Notes under the pieces: generated by a model
What the model saw: only the letters and a program-made list of their open reading frames with translations
The model's database searches: none
What the model was told of the DNA's origin: nothing
Position numbers and translations under genes: made by a program
Assembly: GCF_015752155.1 (NCBI RefSeq)
Contig: NZ_JADOVI010000006.1
Location: 1 to 64,000, forward strand
Direction: 5' to 3'
Length of the DNA: 64,000 nt
DNA from: Cryobacterium sp. MP_M3
GTDB lineage: Bacteria > Actinomycetota > Actinomycetes > Actinomycetales > Microbacteriaceae
Part shown: in pieces, positions 15,195 to 24,088 of the stretch
Position numbering within the stretch: position 1 is the first letter of the stretch
Layout: each line of letters opens with the position of its first letter

Positions 15195-16883
15195 CTATCC
15201 TGCCGCACGCAGCCGGCGAAGCTTCTCCCGTCGGTCGGCCTGCTCTGCCGGGTCGGGAACCGGAAGCGAGGCAAGCAGTCGTTGCGTGTACGGGTCCTTC
15301 GGCGCCCCCAGAACCTCGGCGCCGGTGCCCTCTTCGACCAGCTTGCCCTTGTACAGCACCGCGATCCGGTCCGCGAGGATGTCGACGACGGCAAGGTCGT
15401 GGCTGATGAACAGGGCGGCGAAACCGAATTCCGCCTGCAGCTCGGCGAACAGCTCGAGCACCCTCGCCTGCACCGACACGTCGAGGGCCGACGTGGGCTC
15501 ATCGGCGATGAGCAGGCTCGGTTCGAGCGCCAGCGCCCTGGCCAGGCTGGCCCGCTGGCGTTGCCCGCCGCTGAGCTCATGCGGGTAGCGGTCGCCGTAG
15601 GCCCGAGGCAGCTGAACGGCCTCGAGCAGCTCGTTGACGCGGGTGCGGGCCCCGGCCGGGTTCGCGGCCCGACCGTGCACCACCAGCGGCTCCGCCACGC
15701 ATTCGGCGATCGTGAGCAACGGGTTGAAGCTCGACGCCGGGTCCTGGAACACGAAGCCGATGTCGCTGCGAAGCTTCTTGAACTCACGCTCCTTGAACCC
15801 GTGCATTTCGTGCCCGAGCACCGTCAGCGAGCCGCCGGTCACCCGGGTCAGGCCCGCGATGGCCCGGCCCGTCGTCGTCTTGCCCGATCCGCTCTCGCCG
15901 ACGAGGCCGAGAACCTCACCCGGGCGGATGACGAAGCTCACCCCGTCCACGGCGGTGAAGCCCGCCCGGCCGAACCGGCCGGGGTACTCGATGGTGAGAT
16001 TGTCGGCCACGACGACCGGCGGGAGTTCCAGCCAGGCCGGCTCCCTGGCCTCCGCGCGCACCGCGGCATGCGCGATCCCCTGGCCCACGTGCGGCACTGC
16101 GGCGAGAAGGCGTTTGGTGTAGTCGTTCTGCGGCGACGAGAAGAGCGTCTGCGCGTCGGCCTCCTCGACCACCTTGCCCTGGTACATCACGGCCACCCGG
16201 TCGGCGAGGTCGGCGACGACCCCCATGTTGTGGGTGATCAGCACGATGGCCGTGCCGAATTCGTCGCGGCAGCGCCGGAGCAGGTCGAGGATCTCGGCCT
16301 GCACGGTCACGTCCAGGGCTGTGGTCGGCTCATCGGCGACGATCAGGCCGGGGTCGAGCACGAGCGCCATGGCGATCACGACGCGCTGCTTCTGGCCGCC
16401 GGAGAACTGGTGCGGGAAATAGTTGACCCGGGTCTCCGGGTCGGGGATGCCGACCCGGCCGAGGATCTCGATGGCCTTGGCCCTGGCTTCCTTGCGGCTG
16501 AACTGGCCGTGCGCCTGGATGCCCTCGGCGATCTGCCAGCCGACCGTGTAGACCGGGTTGAGCGCGGTCGACGGTTCCTGGAACACCATCGACACGTCGG
16601 TGCCGCGCACCTGGCGCAGTTTGCGCTTGCCGATGGAGAGGACGTCGTGCTCGCTCGAGCCGTCTTTGCTGCTGAGCAGCACCACGCCGGAGGCGGTGGC
16701 CGTCTCCGGGAGCAGGCCGAGGATGGTCTTGGCGGTCACGGTCTTGCCGCTGCCGCTCTCACCGACGATGGCGAGGACCTCACCGGGGGCGACGCGCAGG
16801 CTCACGCCGTCGACGGCCCGCACGGCGCCCGCGTCCGTGGAGAACGAGATCCCCAGGTCGGTTATGGTCAGGACGTCGCTCAC
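15195..16883 (-). CDS. Fused double ABC ATPase of the peptide importer (DppD-DppF type)
   Basis: 562 residues, GTG start 16883 in a 4-nt overlap (GTGA) with the stop of the permease gene. Two full ATPase halves: Walker A VGESGSGKTVTAK and VGESGSGKTTTGRA, signatures FSGGQKQRVVIAMAL and LSGGQRQRASLARAL, Walker B LIVADEPTTALD and LLIADEPTSALD, with ITHN and ISHD H-loops. Each half also has the oligopeptide-type C-terminal segment. The double ATPase could power the transporter by itself, so the third ATPase gene downstream makes the operon unusual. Membrane associated. Confidence 0.93.
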   Translation of the reverse strand: MSDVLTITDLGISFSTDAGAVRAVDGVSLRVAPGEVLAIVGESGSGKTVTAKTILGLLPETATASGVVLLSSKDGSSEHDVLSIGKRKLRQVRGTDVSMVFQEPSTALNPVYTVGWQIAEGIQAHGQFSRKEARAKAIEILGRVGIPDPETRVNYFPHQFSGGQKQRVVIAMALVLDPGLIVADEPTTALDVTVQAEILDLLRRCRDEFGTAIVLITHNMGVVADLADRVAVMYQGKVVEEADAQTLFSSPQNDYTKRLLAAVPHVGQGIAHAAVRAEAREPAWLELPPVVVADNLTIEYPGRFGRAGFTAVDGVSFVIRPGEVLGLVGESGSGKTTTGRAIAGLTRVTGGSLTVLGHEMHGFKEREFKKLRSDIGFVFQDPASSFNPLLTIAECVAEPLVVHGRAANPAGARTRVNELLEAVQLPRAYGDRYPHELSGGQRQRASLARALALEPSLLIADEPTSALDVSVQARVLELFAELQAEFGFAALFISHDLAVVDILADRIAVLYKGKLVEEGTGAEVLGAPKDPYTQRLLASLPVPDPAEQADRREKLRRLRAAG

Positions 16884-17935
16884 TGGGGAACCTCGAATTC
16901 GTCTTTCAGGGTGCCGCCGGGCACCACTGATGTTTCGGCAACCAGGCCGGATGCCTTCGCCACCGATCGGCGGCCGCGCAAACGGGGATCGGCCAGGTCG
17001 TTAAGGCTCTCACCGACGAGGGTCATGCCGAGCACGGCGAGCACGATGGCGAGGCCGGGGAAGAGCGCCGTCCACCAGATGCCGCTCGAGACATCCGACA
17101 CCGCCTTGTTGAGGTCATAGCCCCACTCGGCGGCCGCCGACGGTTCGATGCCGAAGCCGAGGAAGCCCAGGCCGGCGAGGGTCAGGATGGCCTCAGACGC
17201 GTTGAGCGTGAAGATGAGCGGCAGCGTGCGGGTGGCGTTGCGGAGCACATGGCGGAACATGATCCGCGCGTTGCTCGCCCCGAGCACACGGGCCGACTCG
17301 ACGTAGGCCTCCGCCTTGATCCGCACCGTCTCCGCCCGGATCACCCGGAAGTACTGCGGGATGAACACGGTGGTGATGGAGATGGCCGCGGCAAGGACAC
17401 CGCCGATCAGGTTCGACCGGCCGCCCGAGATCACGATGGACATCACGATGGCCAGCAGCAACGACGGGAACGCGTAGACGGCGTCGAAGACGACGACGAA
17501 TACTCGGTCGAGCCAGCCGCCGAAGTATCCGGAGACCAGACCGAGCATGACCCCGGCGAAGATGGACAGGATCACGGCGATGACGATGACGATCAGGGCC
17601 GTCTGGGCACCCCAGATGACCCGTGACAGCACGTCGTAGCCGCCGACAGTGGTGCCGAGCAGGTGCGACCCGCCCGGGGGTTTCTGGGCGCCGAATGCGC
17701 CGCTCGCGTCGCGGAGCTGGCTGTAGCCGAACGGCGAGACCAGCGGCGCAAGAATGGCGGTGAGGATGAAGAGCCCCGTGATGACGAGGCCGACGACGAG
17801 CATCCCACGTTGCAGCCCGACGCTCTGGCGGAGCTGGTGCACGACGGGCAGGCGACTCCAGAGGCCGTGTTTGTTCGAGCCCGTCGCAGTGGACGTGGCG
17901 ATCATTTCGGTATCGGTCATGCCACTACCAGTCAT
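16880..17935 (-). CDS. ABC transporter permease, DppC/OppC type
   Basis: 351 residues from ATG 17935 (MTGSGMTDTE), 2 nt after the preceding permease stop; an earlier in-frame start would lie inside that gene. The N-terminal helix (LVVGLVITGLFILTAILAP) is followed by the periplasmic GGSHLLGTTVGGYDVLSRV motif typical of DppC, about five more helices and the EAA loop (VESARVLGASNARIMFRHVL). It forms half of the pore. Its stop overlaps the double ATPase start. Confidence 0.92.
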   Translation of the reverse strand: MTGSGMTDTEMIATSTATGSNKHGLWSRLPVVHQLRQSVGLQRGMLVVGLVITGLFILTAILAPLVSPFGYSQLRDASGAFGAQKPPGGSHLLGTTVGGYDVLSRVIWGAQTALIVIVIAVILSIFAGVMLGLVSGYFGGWLDRVFVVVFDAVYAFPSLLLAIVMSIVISGGRSNLIGGVLAAAISITTVFIPQYFRVIRAETVRIKAEAYVESARVLGASNARIMFRHVLRNATRTLPLIFTLNASEAILTLAGLGFLGFGIEPSAAAEWGYDLNKAVSDVSSGIWWTALFPGLAIVLAVLGMTLVGESLNDLADPRLRGRRSVAKASGLVAETSVVPGGTLKDEFEVPQ

Positions 17936-17937
17936 TG

Positions 17938-19023
17938 TCAGTACCTCACTCTCGGGTCGATGAGCGCGGCGATGATGTCGACGACGAAGTTGGAGAGGGC
18001 GACGATCACGGCGAGCAGGGCGACGATGCCCTGCACGGCGACGAAGTCGCGGGCGGTGAGGAACTGGGCGAGTTCGAAACCCAGGCCCTTCCACTCGAAG
18101 ACCGTCTCGGTCAGGACCGCGCCGCTGAGCAGCAAGGCGATCTGGAGTCCGATCACGGTGATGATCGGGATCAGGGCCGGCCGGTACGCGTGCTTGGTGA
18201 CGAGCCGGTATTCGCTCACGCCGCGCGAGCGCCCTGAGTCGACGTAGTCGGCGCCGAGGGTGCCGATGACGTTCGTGCGGACGAGGCGGAGGAAGACGCC
18301 GGCGGTGAGCAGCCCGAGCGCGAGCGCCGGAAGGACGGCGTGCGACACCACGTCCAGGAGGATCTGGGGGTCGCCGGTCTGGAGGGCGTCGATCGTGTAG
18401 ATGCCCGTCTTGCCGGGCAGGAACTGCATCTGCAGCTCAGAGCCGGTCGACGCGCGCCCGGCGACCGGGAGGACCTTGAGCCAGACCGAGAAGACGAGCT
18501 TGAAGAGCAGCGCGGAGAAGAACACGGGGGTGGCGTAGCAGAGGATCGCGAAGATCCGCAGGAACGCGTCGGGCGCCTTGTCGCGCCAGTACGCGGCGAC
18601 GAGGCCGAGCGGGATGCCGACGATGAACGCGACGATGAGCGCGTAGAAGACCAGTTCCGCGGTGGCGACGCCGTACGTGAGCAGCACCTCGGTGACGGGC
18701 TTGTTGGTGCTGATCGTGGTGCCGAAGTTGCCGGTGAAGATGTTCCCCAGGTACTCGAAGTACTGCACCAGGATCGGCCGGTCGTAGCCGGCCGCGTGGA
18801 TGCGCTCGGCGAGCTGCTCCGGACCGAGGCGACCGCCGAGGGCGGCCGTGATCGGGTCGCCGGTGGCTCGCATCAGCCAGAACACCATCGACACGAGGAT
18901 GAAGATGGTGGGGAAGATGAGGGTGAAGCGGATGAGGATGTACCGCCCGATCCCCCCACCCGAGGAAGTCCGTTTGCGCCGAGCGGCTTTTTGGGCCGGT
19001 GGGCGCGCTGCCACAGTTGTCAT
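17938..19023 (-). CDS. ABC transporter permease, DppB/OppB type
   Basis: 361 residues, ATG 19023. After a basic N-terminal tail comes GRYILIRFTLIFPTIFILVS, then the DppB periplasmic segment GLVAAYWRD preceded by FIVGIPL, and the EAA loop GRSRGVSEYRLVTKHAYRPA, with six membrane helices overall. It pairs with the DppC-type permease. A strong hairpin (19048-19084) separates it from the binding-protein gene, which is common where the binding protein is made in excess. Confidence 0.93.
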   Translation of the reverse strand: MTTVAARPPAQKAARRKRTSSGGGIGRYILIRFTLIFPTIFILVSMVFWLMRATGDPITAALGGRLGPEQLAERIHAAGYDRPILVQYFEYLGNIFTGNFGTTISTNKPVTEVLLTYGVATAELVFYALIVAFIVGIPLGLVAAYWRDKAPDAFLRIFAILCYATPVFFSALLFKLVFSVWLKVLPVAGRASTGSELQMQFLPGKTGIYTIDALQTGDPQILLDVVSHAVLPALALGLLTAGVFLRLVRTNVIGTLGADYVDSGRSRGVSEYRLVTKHAYRPALIPIITVIGLQIALLLSGAVLTETVFEWKGLGFELAQFLTARDFVAVQGIVALLAVIVALSNFVVDIIAALIDPRVRY

Positions 19024-19047
19024 GCCTGCCTAACGCTTGGAAAGGGT

Positions 19048-19084
19048 CGGGGGCACCCAGCGATCGAACTGCTGGATGCCCCCG
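19048..19084 (-). terminator. Intercistronic hairpin between binding-protein and permease genes
   Basis: CGGGGGCA-CCCAG pairs with CTGG-ATGCCCCCG around a short loop. No T tract follows on the minus strand, so it is more likely an mRNA-stabilising or partial-termination hairpin than a full terminator. Confidence 0.55.
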
Positions 19085-19120
19085 GATTTCAAATTAGAGA
19101 AACTCTAGCCGTTTGGCGGA

Positions 19121-20752
19121 CTAACCTTTCGCCAGTGCGGCGTAACGGAACTTGAACGACGCGTCCAGCGTCGTCTGGGTTCCGGTGACGTTCGTTCCGG
19201 TGACGGCCACCTGGGCACCCTGGAGGAGCGGCACGGTCGGCAGCTGCGCCGCGACCTTGTCCTGGATCTCCTTGATCAGGGTGGTGCGCTCAGTCGGGTC
19301 GACGGTGACGGCCTGCTTCAGGATCAGGTCGTTGACCTCAGGGTCGCTGTAGTGGTTCTTGATGAAGTTCTCCGTGAGGAAGAACGGCGTCAGGTAGTTG
19401 TCGGCGTCGGAGTAGTCCGGGAACCAGCCGAGCTGGTAGACGGGGTAGACGTCGGCGGTGCGGTCCTTCACGTACTGCACGTACTCGGTCGACTGCAGGT
19501 TGACCGTGAACAGGCCGGATGCGTCCAGCTGGTCCTTGATCAGCGCATACTCGTCGCTCGAACCCGGGCCGTAGTGGTCGGTGTTGTACTGCAGGTTGAG
19601 GGTGATCGGGGTCGTGACGCCCGCGGCGGCGAGCGACGCCTTCGCCTTGGCGACATCCGGCTTGCCCGAACCGTCTCCGTAGAGCCCCTTGAGGGACTCG
19701 GTGGCGCCGGTCAGTCCGTCCGGAACGTAGGAGAACAGGGGCGTGTAGGTGCCCTTGTAGACCTGGTCGGCGATCTCGGCGCGGTCGACGACGTCGGCCA
19801 CTGCGGCGCGAACGGCGAGGGCCTTCGCCGGGTCGGCCTCCGGGGTCTTCGCACCGTACGGCTGGGTGTCGAAGTTGAAGACGATGTAGCGGATTTCGCC
19901 GCCGGGTCCGTCGACGACCTTGACCTTCTTGTTGCCGCGGAGGTCGTCGATGTCGGTTGCCGAGAGGCTGCGGAACGCGACGTCGATGTTGCCTTCCTGC
20001 ACGTCGAGCTTCAGGTTGGAGGAGTCGGAGTAGTACTTGACGTTGACGACGTCGGTCTTGGCCGGGCCGAGGAGACCCTTGTAGTCCTTGTTCGCCTTGT
20101 AGGAGAGCAGGTTGTTGAAGTCGTAGCTGGTCAGCATGTACTGGCCGGCGAACGCCTTGGCCTTGACGATGTCGTTGTCCGGCGTGATCGCGGTGGCCGA
20201 GAAGGATTCCTCGTCGACGATCGGGCCGGCGGGGCTGGTCAGGATCTGCGGGAAGATCTGGTCGTCAGCGGCCTTGAGGTGGAACACGACGGTGGTCGGG
20301 TCCTTGGCCTCGGTGCTGTCGAGGTTGTACAGCAGCGACGATGGGCCGTTGTCGTCGGCGATCTTGAGCTGGCGGTCGAAGCTGAACTTCACGTCCGAGC
20401 TCGTCAGGTCGTTGCCGTTGGCGAACTTGAGGCCCTTCTTGAGGGTGACCGTGTACTCGGTCGGCGCGGTGAACTCGGCCTTGGTCGCGATGTCCGGCTG
20501 GACATCCGGGCTGCCGTACGGGGTGTTCATCAGGAACGGGAAGACCTGGTTCTGCACGGCGAACGAGCCGTTGTCGTACGAACCGGCCGGGTCGAGCGTG
20601 GTGATCTTGTCGGTCGTGCCGATCGTGATCGCGCCGCCGGTCGTCCCGCCGGTGGTTCCACCTGCGGAGCAACCCGTCATGGCCAGCGCGGCGACAGCGA
20701 CTACTGCTGCGGCGCTGAGCCCTCGAGCGCGGGGAGTGGATGAGAATGCCAT
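19121..20752 (-). CDS. Peptide/nickel-type ABC substrate-binding lipoprotein (family 5)
   Basis: 543 residues from ATG 20752. The frame is open much further upstream, but the start is fixed by the signal peptide: basic MAFSSTPRARG, a hydrophobic core and lipobox AMTGC with lipidated Cys28. Mature residues show the SBP_bac_5 pattern (TLDPAGSYDNGS, LKKGLKFANGNDLTSSDVKF, then GQYMLTSYDFN). It should capture oligopeptides or a related ligand at the cell surface and deliver it to the permeases encoded downstream. First gene of the operon SBP, DppB, DppC, double ATPase, ATPase, hydroxyacid dehydrogenase. Confidence 0.94.
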   Translation of the reverse strand: MAFSSTPRARGLSAAAVVAVAALAMTGCSAGGTTGGTTGGAITIGTTDKITTLDPAGSYDNGSFAVQNQVFPFLMNTPYGSPDVQPDIATKAEFTAPTEYTVTLKKGLKFANGNDLTSSDVKFSFDRQLKIADDNGPSSLLYNLDSTEAKDPTTVVFHLKAADDQIFPQILTSPAGPIVDEESFSATAITPDNDIVKAKAFAGQYMLTSYDFNNLLSYKANKDYKGLLGPAKTDVVNVKYYSDSSNLKLDVQEGNIDVAFRSLSATDIDDLRGNKKVKVVDGPGGEIRYIVFNFDTQPYGAKTPEADPAKALAVRAAVADVVDRAEIADQVYKGTYTPLFSYVPDGLTGATESLKGLYGDGSGKPDVAKAKASLAAAGVTTPITLNLQYNTDHYGPGSSDEYALIKDQLDASGLFTVNLQSTEYVQYVKDRTADVYPVYQLGWFPDYSDADNYLTPFFLTENFIKNHYSDPEVNDLILKQAVTVDPTERTTLIKEIQDKVAAQLPTVPLLQGAQVAVTGTNVTGTQTTLDASFKFRYAALAKG

Positions 20753-20931
20753 ATCCGTGAGCCTCTTCCTCTGAAAAATCCAGGCACGGGCGCCGACAAT
20801 CGCGTCACCCGGCATAGCTGTAAGGAAAGAAATAGCACAGAATGCGCGGTTCGTCCGGCAAGGACGGGGCATCTTTACCGAGCTGCAATGTAGCGCGGAA
20901 CCTCGCGGCAGGCCCTGCCGGACCGCCGTGG

Positions 20932-22815
20932 CTAGTCTTCGCGGAGGTTGCGCCGTTCGGCTTCGACCCGCACCAGTTCCCGCTGGAGCGCCACGTAGAC
21001 CTCCCGGTTGGCGGCGTCCGCGCGCTGCAGCCGGCCGAGCAGTTCTGCCTTCTGGCGGAGCAGGTCCTTGTCGACGAGGGCGACCGTGATGTCGCGGACG
21101 TAGCGGCTGATCTCCCGTTCGCTGCGCTCGGGCAGCGGGGCCATTGCCAGCTCCTTGACCAGGTTCTCCAGCGGTGGCGGCACGTCCGCCACGATCCGGT
21201 CGAGCCAGTCGGGCGCGTCGTGGTGTTCGAGGTTGGCCGCGATCGCATCCCGCACGACCGCGAGTGAGGGCTGGGCGAAGCTGGTCAGCACCGCGCGCTG
21301 GATCAGGTCCGCGCCGACCAGCACGGGGCGCTGGAGCATTGCCATCAGCCCGTCCCGTTCCAGCCGGGTGACCGGGTCGGTGGACAGGTTGGTCATCGAG
21401 AACGGTTGCTCGCGCGGCGCCTCGTCGGTGCCGTCGCGCCGTGCACCGTCGTGGCCCTGCCCCGCGGAGTTGCCGGCGCCGGCGGAGCGGGTGCGCGACA
21501 GCGACGTCGAGACGGCCCTGGCGACCTCGCCCAGCTCCATGCCGAGCATGCGAGCCAGTTCGTGCGTGTAGCCGGGGCGGAGGGCCGGGTCGCGGATGTC
21601 GGCGACGAGCGGAGCGGCCTGGCGCAGCGCCCCGACCCTCCCTTCGACGGTGTCGAGGTTGTACTGGCCGAGCAACTGCCGGATCATGAACTCGAACATC
21701 GGCTTCTTCGAATCGACGAGTCGGCGTACCGCGTCGTCGCCGCGGTGCAGGCGCAGGTCGCACGGGTCGAGGCCCTCGGGGGCGACGGCGACGAACGTCT
21801 GGGCGGAGAAGCGCTGCTCCTCGCTGAAGGCGCGCATCGCGGCCTTCTGGCCCGCGGCATCCGGGTCGAAAGTGAAGACGACCTCGCCGACGCCGCTGTC
21901 GTCACCGAGGACGCGGCGCAGCACCTTGATGTGGTCGACGCCGAAGGAGGTCCCGCAGGTGGCGACGGCAGTGGTCACGCCGGCGAGATGGCAGGCCATC
22001 ACGTCGGTGTAGCCCTCGACGACGACGACCTGGTGGTTGCGCGAGATGTCGCGTTTGGCGAGGTCGAGGCCGTAGAGCACCTGGGCCTTGTGGTAGATCG
22101 GTGTCTCCGGCGTGTTGAGGTACTTCGGGCCCTTGTCGTCGTCGAGCAGCTTGCGCGCGCCGAAGCCGATGGTCTGCCCGGTGATGTCGCGGATCGGCCA
22201 GACGAGACGCCCGCGGAAACGGTCGTACACCCCGGTTGACCCCTCACGGCTGGAGACCAGGCCGGCCAGGGTCAGTTCCTCGGTCGTGTAGCCCTTGCCG
22301 CGGAGGTGGTTGGTCAGTTCGTCCCAGCTCTTGGGCGCGAATCCGACCCCGAAGAGGGCCGCGGCCTGCGAGTCGAAGCCGCGTTCGCCGAGGAAGTTGC
22401 GCCCGACGAGGGCGCCGGCGCTGCCGAGACGTTCGACGAAGAATTCGGCGGCCGCCTGGTTGGCGGCATAGAGGCGAGACCGGTTGGTGTGGTCGGGGGC
22501 GTCGCCGCCGCCCTCGTAGTGCAGTTCGATGCCGACCCGGGCAGCGAGTCGCTCGACGGCCTCGCTGAAGGAGACGTGGTCCATCTTCTGCAGGAACGAG
22601 TACACGTCGCCGCTCTCGCCGCAGCCGAAGCAGTGGTAGAAACCGACCTGGGGGCGCACGTGGAAGCTCGGGCTGCGCTCGTCGTGGAAGGGGCACAGGC
22701 CCTTCATCGAGCCGACTCCGGCCGACTTCAGGGTGACGTAGTCGCCGACGATGTCCGCGATGTTCGTGCGGGCCTTGACCTCTTCGATATCGTTTTGTCG
22801 AATCAGGCCAGCCAT
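20932..22815 (-). CDS. dnaG: DNA primase
   Basis: 627 residues, ATG 22815. It makes RNA primers at the replication fork with the DnaB helicase. The zinc ribbon has Cys41, His44, Cys62 and Cys65 (CPFHDERSPS and YHCFGCGESGD). The TOPRIM core has EGYTDVMACHLAG and the metal motif TFDPDAAGQKA. The C-terminal ~130 residues are the helicase-interaction domain. Length fits. The 179 nt between its stop and the binding-protein start carry the promoter of the transporter operon. Confidence 0.97.
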   Translation of the reverse strand: MAGLIRQNDIEEVKARTNIADIVGDYVTLKSAGVGSMKGLCPFHDERSPSFHVRPQVGFYHCFGCGESGDVYSFLQKMDHVSFSEAVERLAARVGIELHYEGGGDAPDHTNRSRLYAANQAAAEFFVERLGSAGALVGRNFLGERGFDSQAAALFGVGFAPKSWDELTNHLRGKGYTTEELTLAGLVSSREGSTGVYDRFRGRLVWPIRDITGQTIGFGARKLLDDDKGPKYLNTPETPIYHKAQVLYGLDLAKRDISRNHQVVVVEGYTDVMACHLAGVTTAVATCGTSFGVDHIKVLRRVLGDDSGVGEVVFTFDPDAAGQKAAMRAFSEEQRFSAQTFVAVAPEGLDPCDLRLHRGDDAVRRLVDSKKPMFEFMIRQLLGQYNLDTVEGRVGALRQAAPLVADIRDPALRPGYTHELARMLGMELGEVARAVSTSLSRTRSAGAGNSAGQGHDGARRDGTDEAPREQPFSMTNLSTDPVTRLERDGLMAMLQRPVLVGADLIQRAVLTSFAQPSLAVVRDAIAANLEHHDAPDWLDRIVADVPPPLENLVKELAMAPLPERSEREISRYVRDITVALVDKDLLRQKAELLGRLQRADAANREVYVALQRELVRVEAERRNLRED

Positions 22816-22840
22816 AGCTGAATGCTAGTCCTGCCCATTG

Positions 22841-24088
22841 TCAGTTCTGCACGAGACGTTCGTACCAGGCCAGTGCGGACTGGTCGGTGAGGCTGGCCAC
22901 CTGGTCGACGACGACGCGCTTGCGGGCTGCGTCATCCGCGGCCGCGTGCCAGTCCTCGCTGAAGCCGGCGTCGAGGTGCTCGTCGCCGGTGGCGTGCAGG
23001 CGCTCGGCGAGCAGGGTGAGCACCTGCCGCTGCTGCTGGTAGATCGGCTGGCGGGTGTTCTTCGACATCACGAAGGCGGCGACGATGCCCTTGAGCACGG
23101 CGATCTCCGCCTGGACCTCGCGAGGAACGACCACGTGGGCGCCGAAGCGGATGAGCTGCTCCCCCGAGTACGCCTGACGGGTGGCCCTCACCGCTGCGCC
23201 GGAGAACCGGCCGATCAGCTGGCTGGTGAGGTTCTTCAAGCGCCCCTGGTCGCGCCGCCCGGCTGTCCAGCCGTGCAACCAGTAGTCGAGGGCGCCCAGC
23301 CGGTCGTAGGCCTGCGCCAATTCGGCGTGCGAGACGGCGCCGCCGATCCAGGAGTGCATCGAGGAGACGAGTTCGGTGCTGGCCCGCCCGCCGAGTTCGG
23401 CGATGTCCAGGTAGCCGTTGACGACGGCGTCTTCGAAGTCGTGCACGGAGTAGGCGATGTCGTCGGACAGGTCCATCACCTGGGCCTCGATGCAGAGGCG
23501 ACGCTCCGGCGCGCCCGCACGCATCCACTCGAAGGCGGCGACGTCGTCGTGGTAGAAACCGAACTTGGCCCGGCCGCTGGGATCGGCGACGGAGGAGTCC
23601 TCCGGCCACGGGTACTTGCAGCTCGCATCGAGGCTGGCCCGGGTCAGGTTCAGCCCGTAGCTGCGGCCGTCGTTGCCGAAGACCTTCGGCTCGAGCCGGG
23701 TGAGCAGGCGCAGGGTCTGCGCGTTGCCCTCGAAGCCGCCGATGTCCAGGGACCACGCGTTGAGCGCCTTCTCCCCGTTGTGCCCGAACGGCGGATGCCC
23801 GATGTCATGCGCGAGGCAGGCCGTGTCGACGATGTCGGGGTCGAGACCGAGCCGGAGCGCGAGCTCCCGGCCGATCTGGGCGACCTCGAGCGAGTGGGTG
23901 AGCCGGTTGCGGGCGAAGTCGAGGCCGGCGGTGGGGCTGAGCACCTGGGTCTTGGCCGCGAGACGGCGCAAGGCGCTGGAATGCAGGAGCCGGGCCCGGT
24001 CTCGGGCGAAGTCGCTGCGGCGCGAGCCGTGCACCTCCGGCAGCCAGCGTTCTTCGTCGTTACTGCTGTACCCGGTTTCGTTAGCCAC
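22841..24088 (-). CDS. dgt: Deoxyguanosinetriphosphate triphosphohydrolase-like HD protein
   Basis: 415 residues, GTG start 24088, overlapping the dusB stop by 8 nt. The HD metal site is spread over RLTHSLEVAQ (His65), CLAHDIGHPPFGHNGEKALN (His94, Asp95) and DLSDDIAYSVHDFEDAV, which are the diagnostic dGTPase motifs. It hydrolyses dNTPs to nucleosides and triphosphate and so controls the dNTP pool. The position between dusB and dnaG is conserved in Actinobacteria. Frame intact. Confidence 0.95.
   Translation of the reverse strand: MANETGYSSNDEERWLPEVHGSRRSDFARDRARLLHSSALRRLAAKTQVLSPTAGLDFARNRLTHSLEVAQIGRELALRLGLDPDIVDTACLAHDIGHPPFGHNGEKALNAWSLDIGGFEGNAQTLRLLTRLEPKVFGNDGRSYGLNLTRASLDASCKYPWPEDSSVADPSGRAKFGFYHDDVAAFEWMRAGAPERRLCIEAQVMDLSDDIAYSVHDFEDAVVNGYLDIAELGGRASTELVSSMHSWIGGAVSHAELAQAYDRLGALDYWLHGWTAGRRDQGRLKNLTSQLIGRFSGAAVRATRQAYSGEQLIRFGAHVVVPREVQAEIAVLKGIVAAFVMSKNTRQPIYQQQRQVLTLLAERLHATGDEHLDAGFSEDWHAAADDAARKRVVVDQVASLTDQSALAWYERLVQN

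Noticed and set aside
20753-21763. Upstream extension of the binding-protein frame by 337 codons
   Set aside because: This part overlaps dnaG in another frame and is Arg-rich. The signal peptide and lipobox show that the protein starts at 20752.
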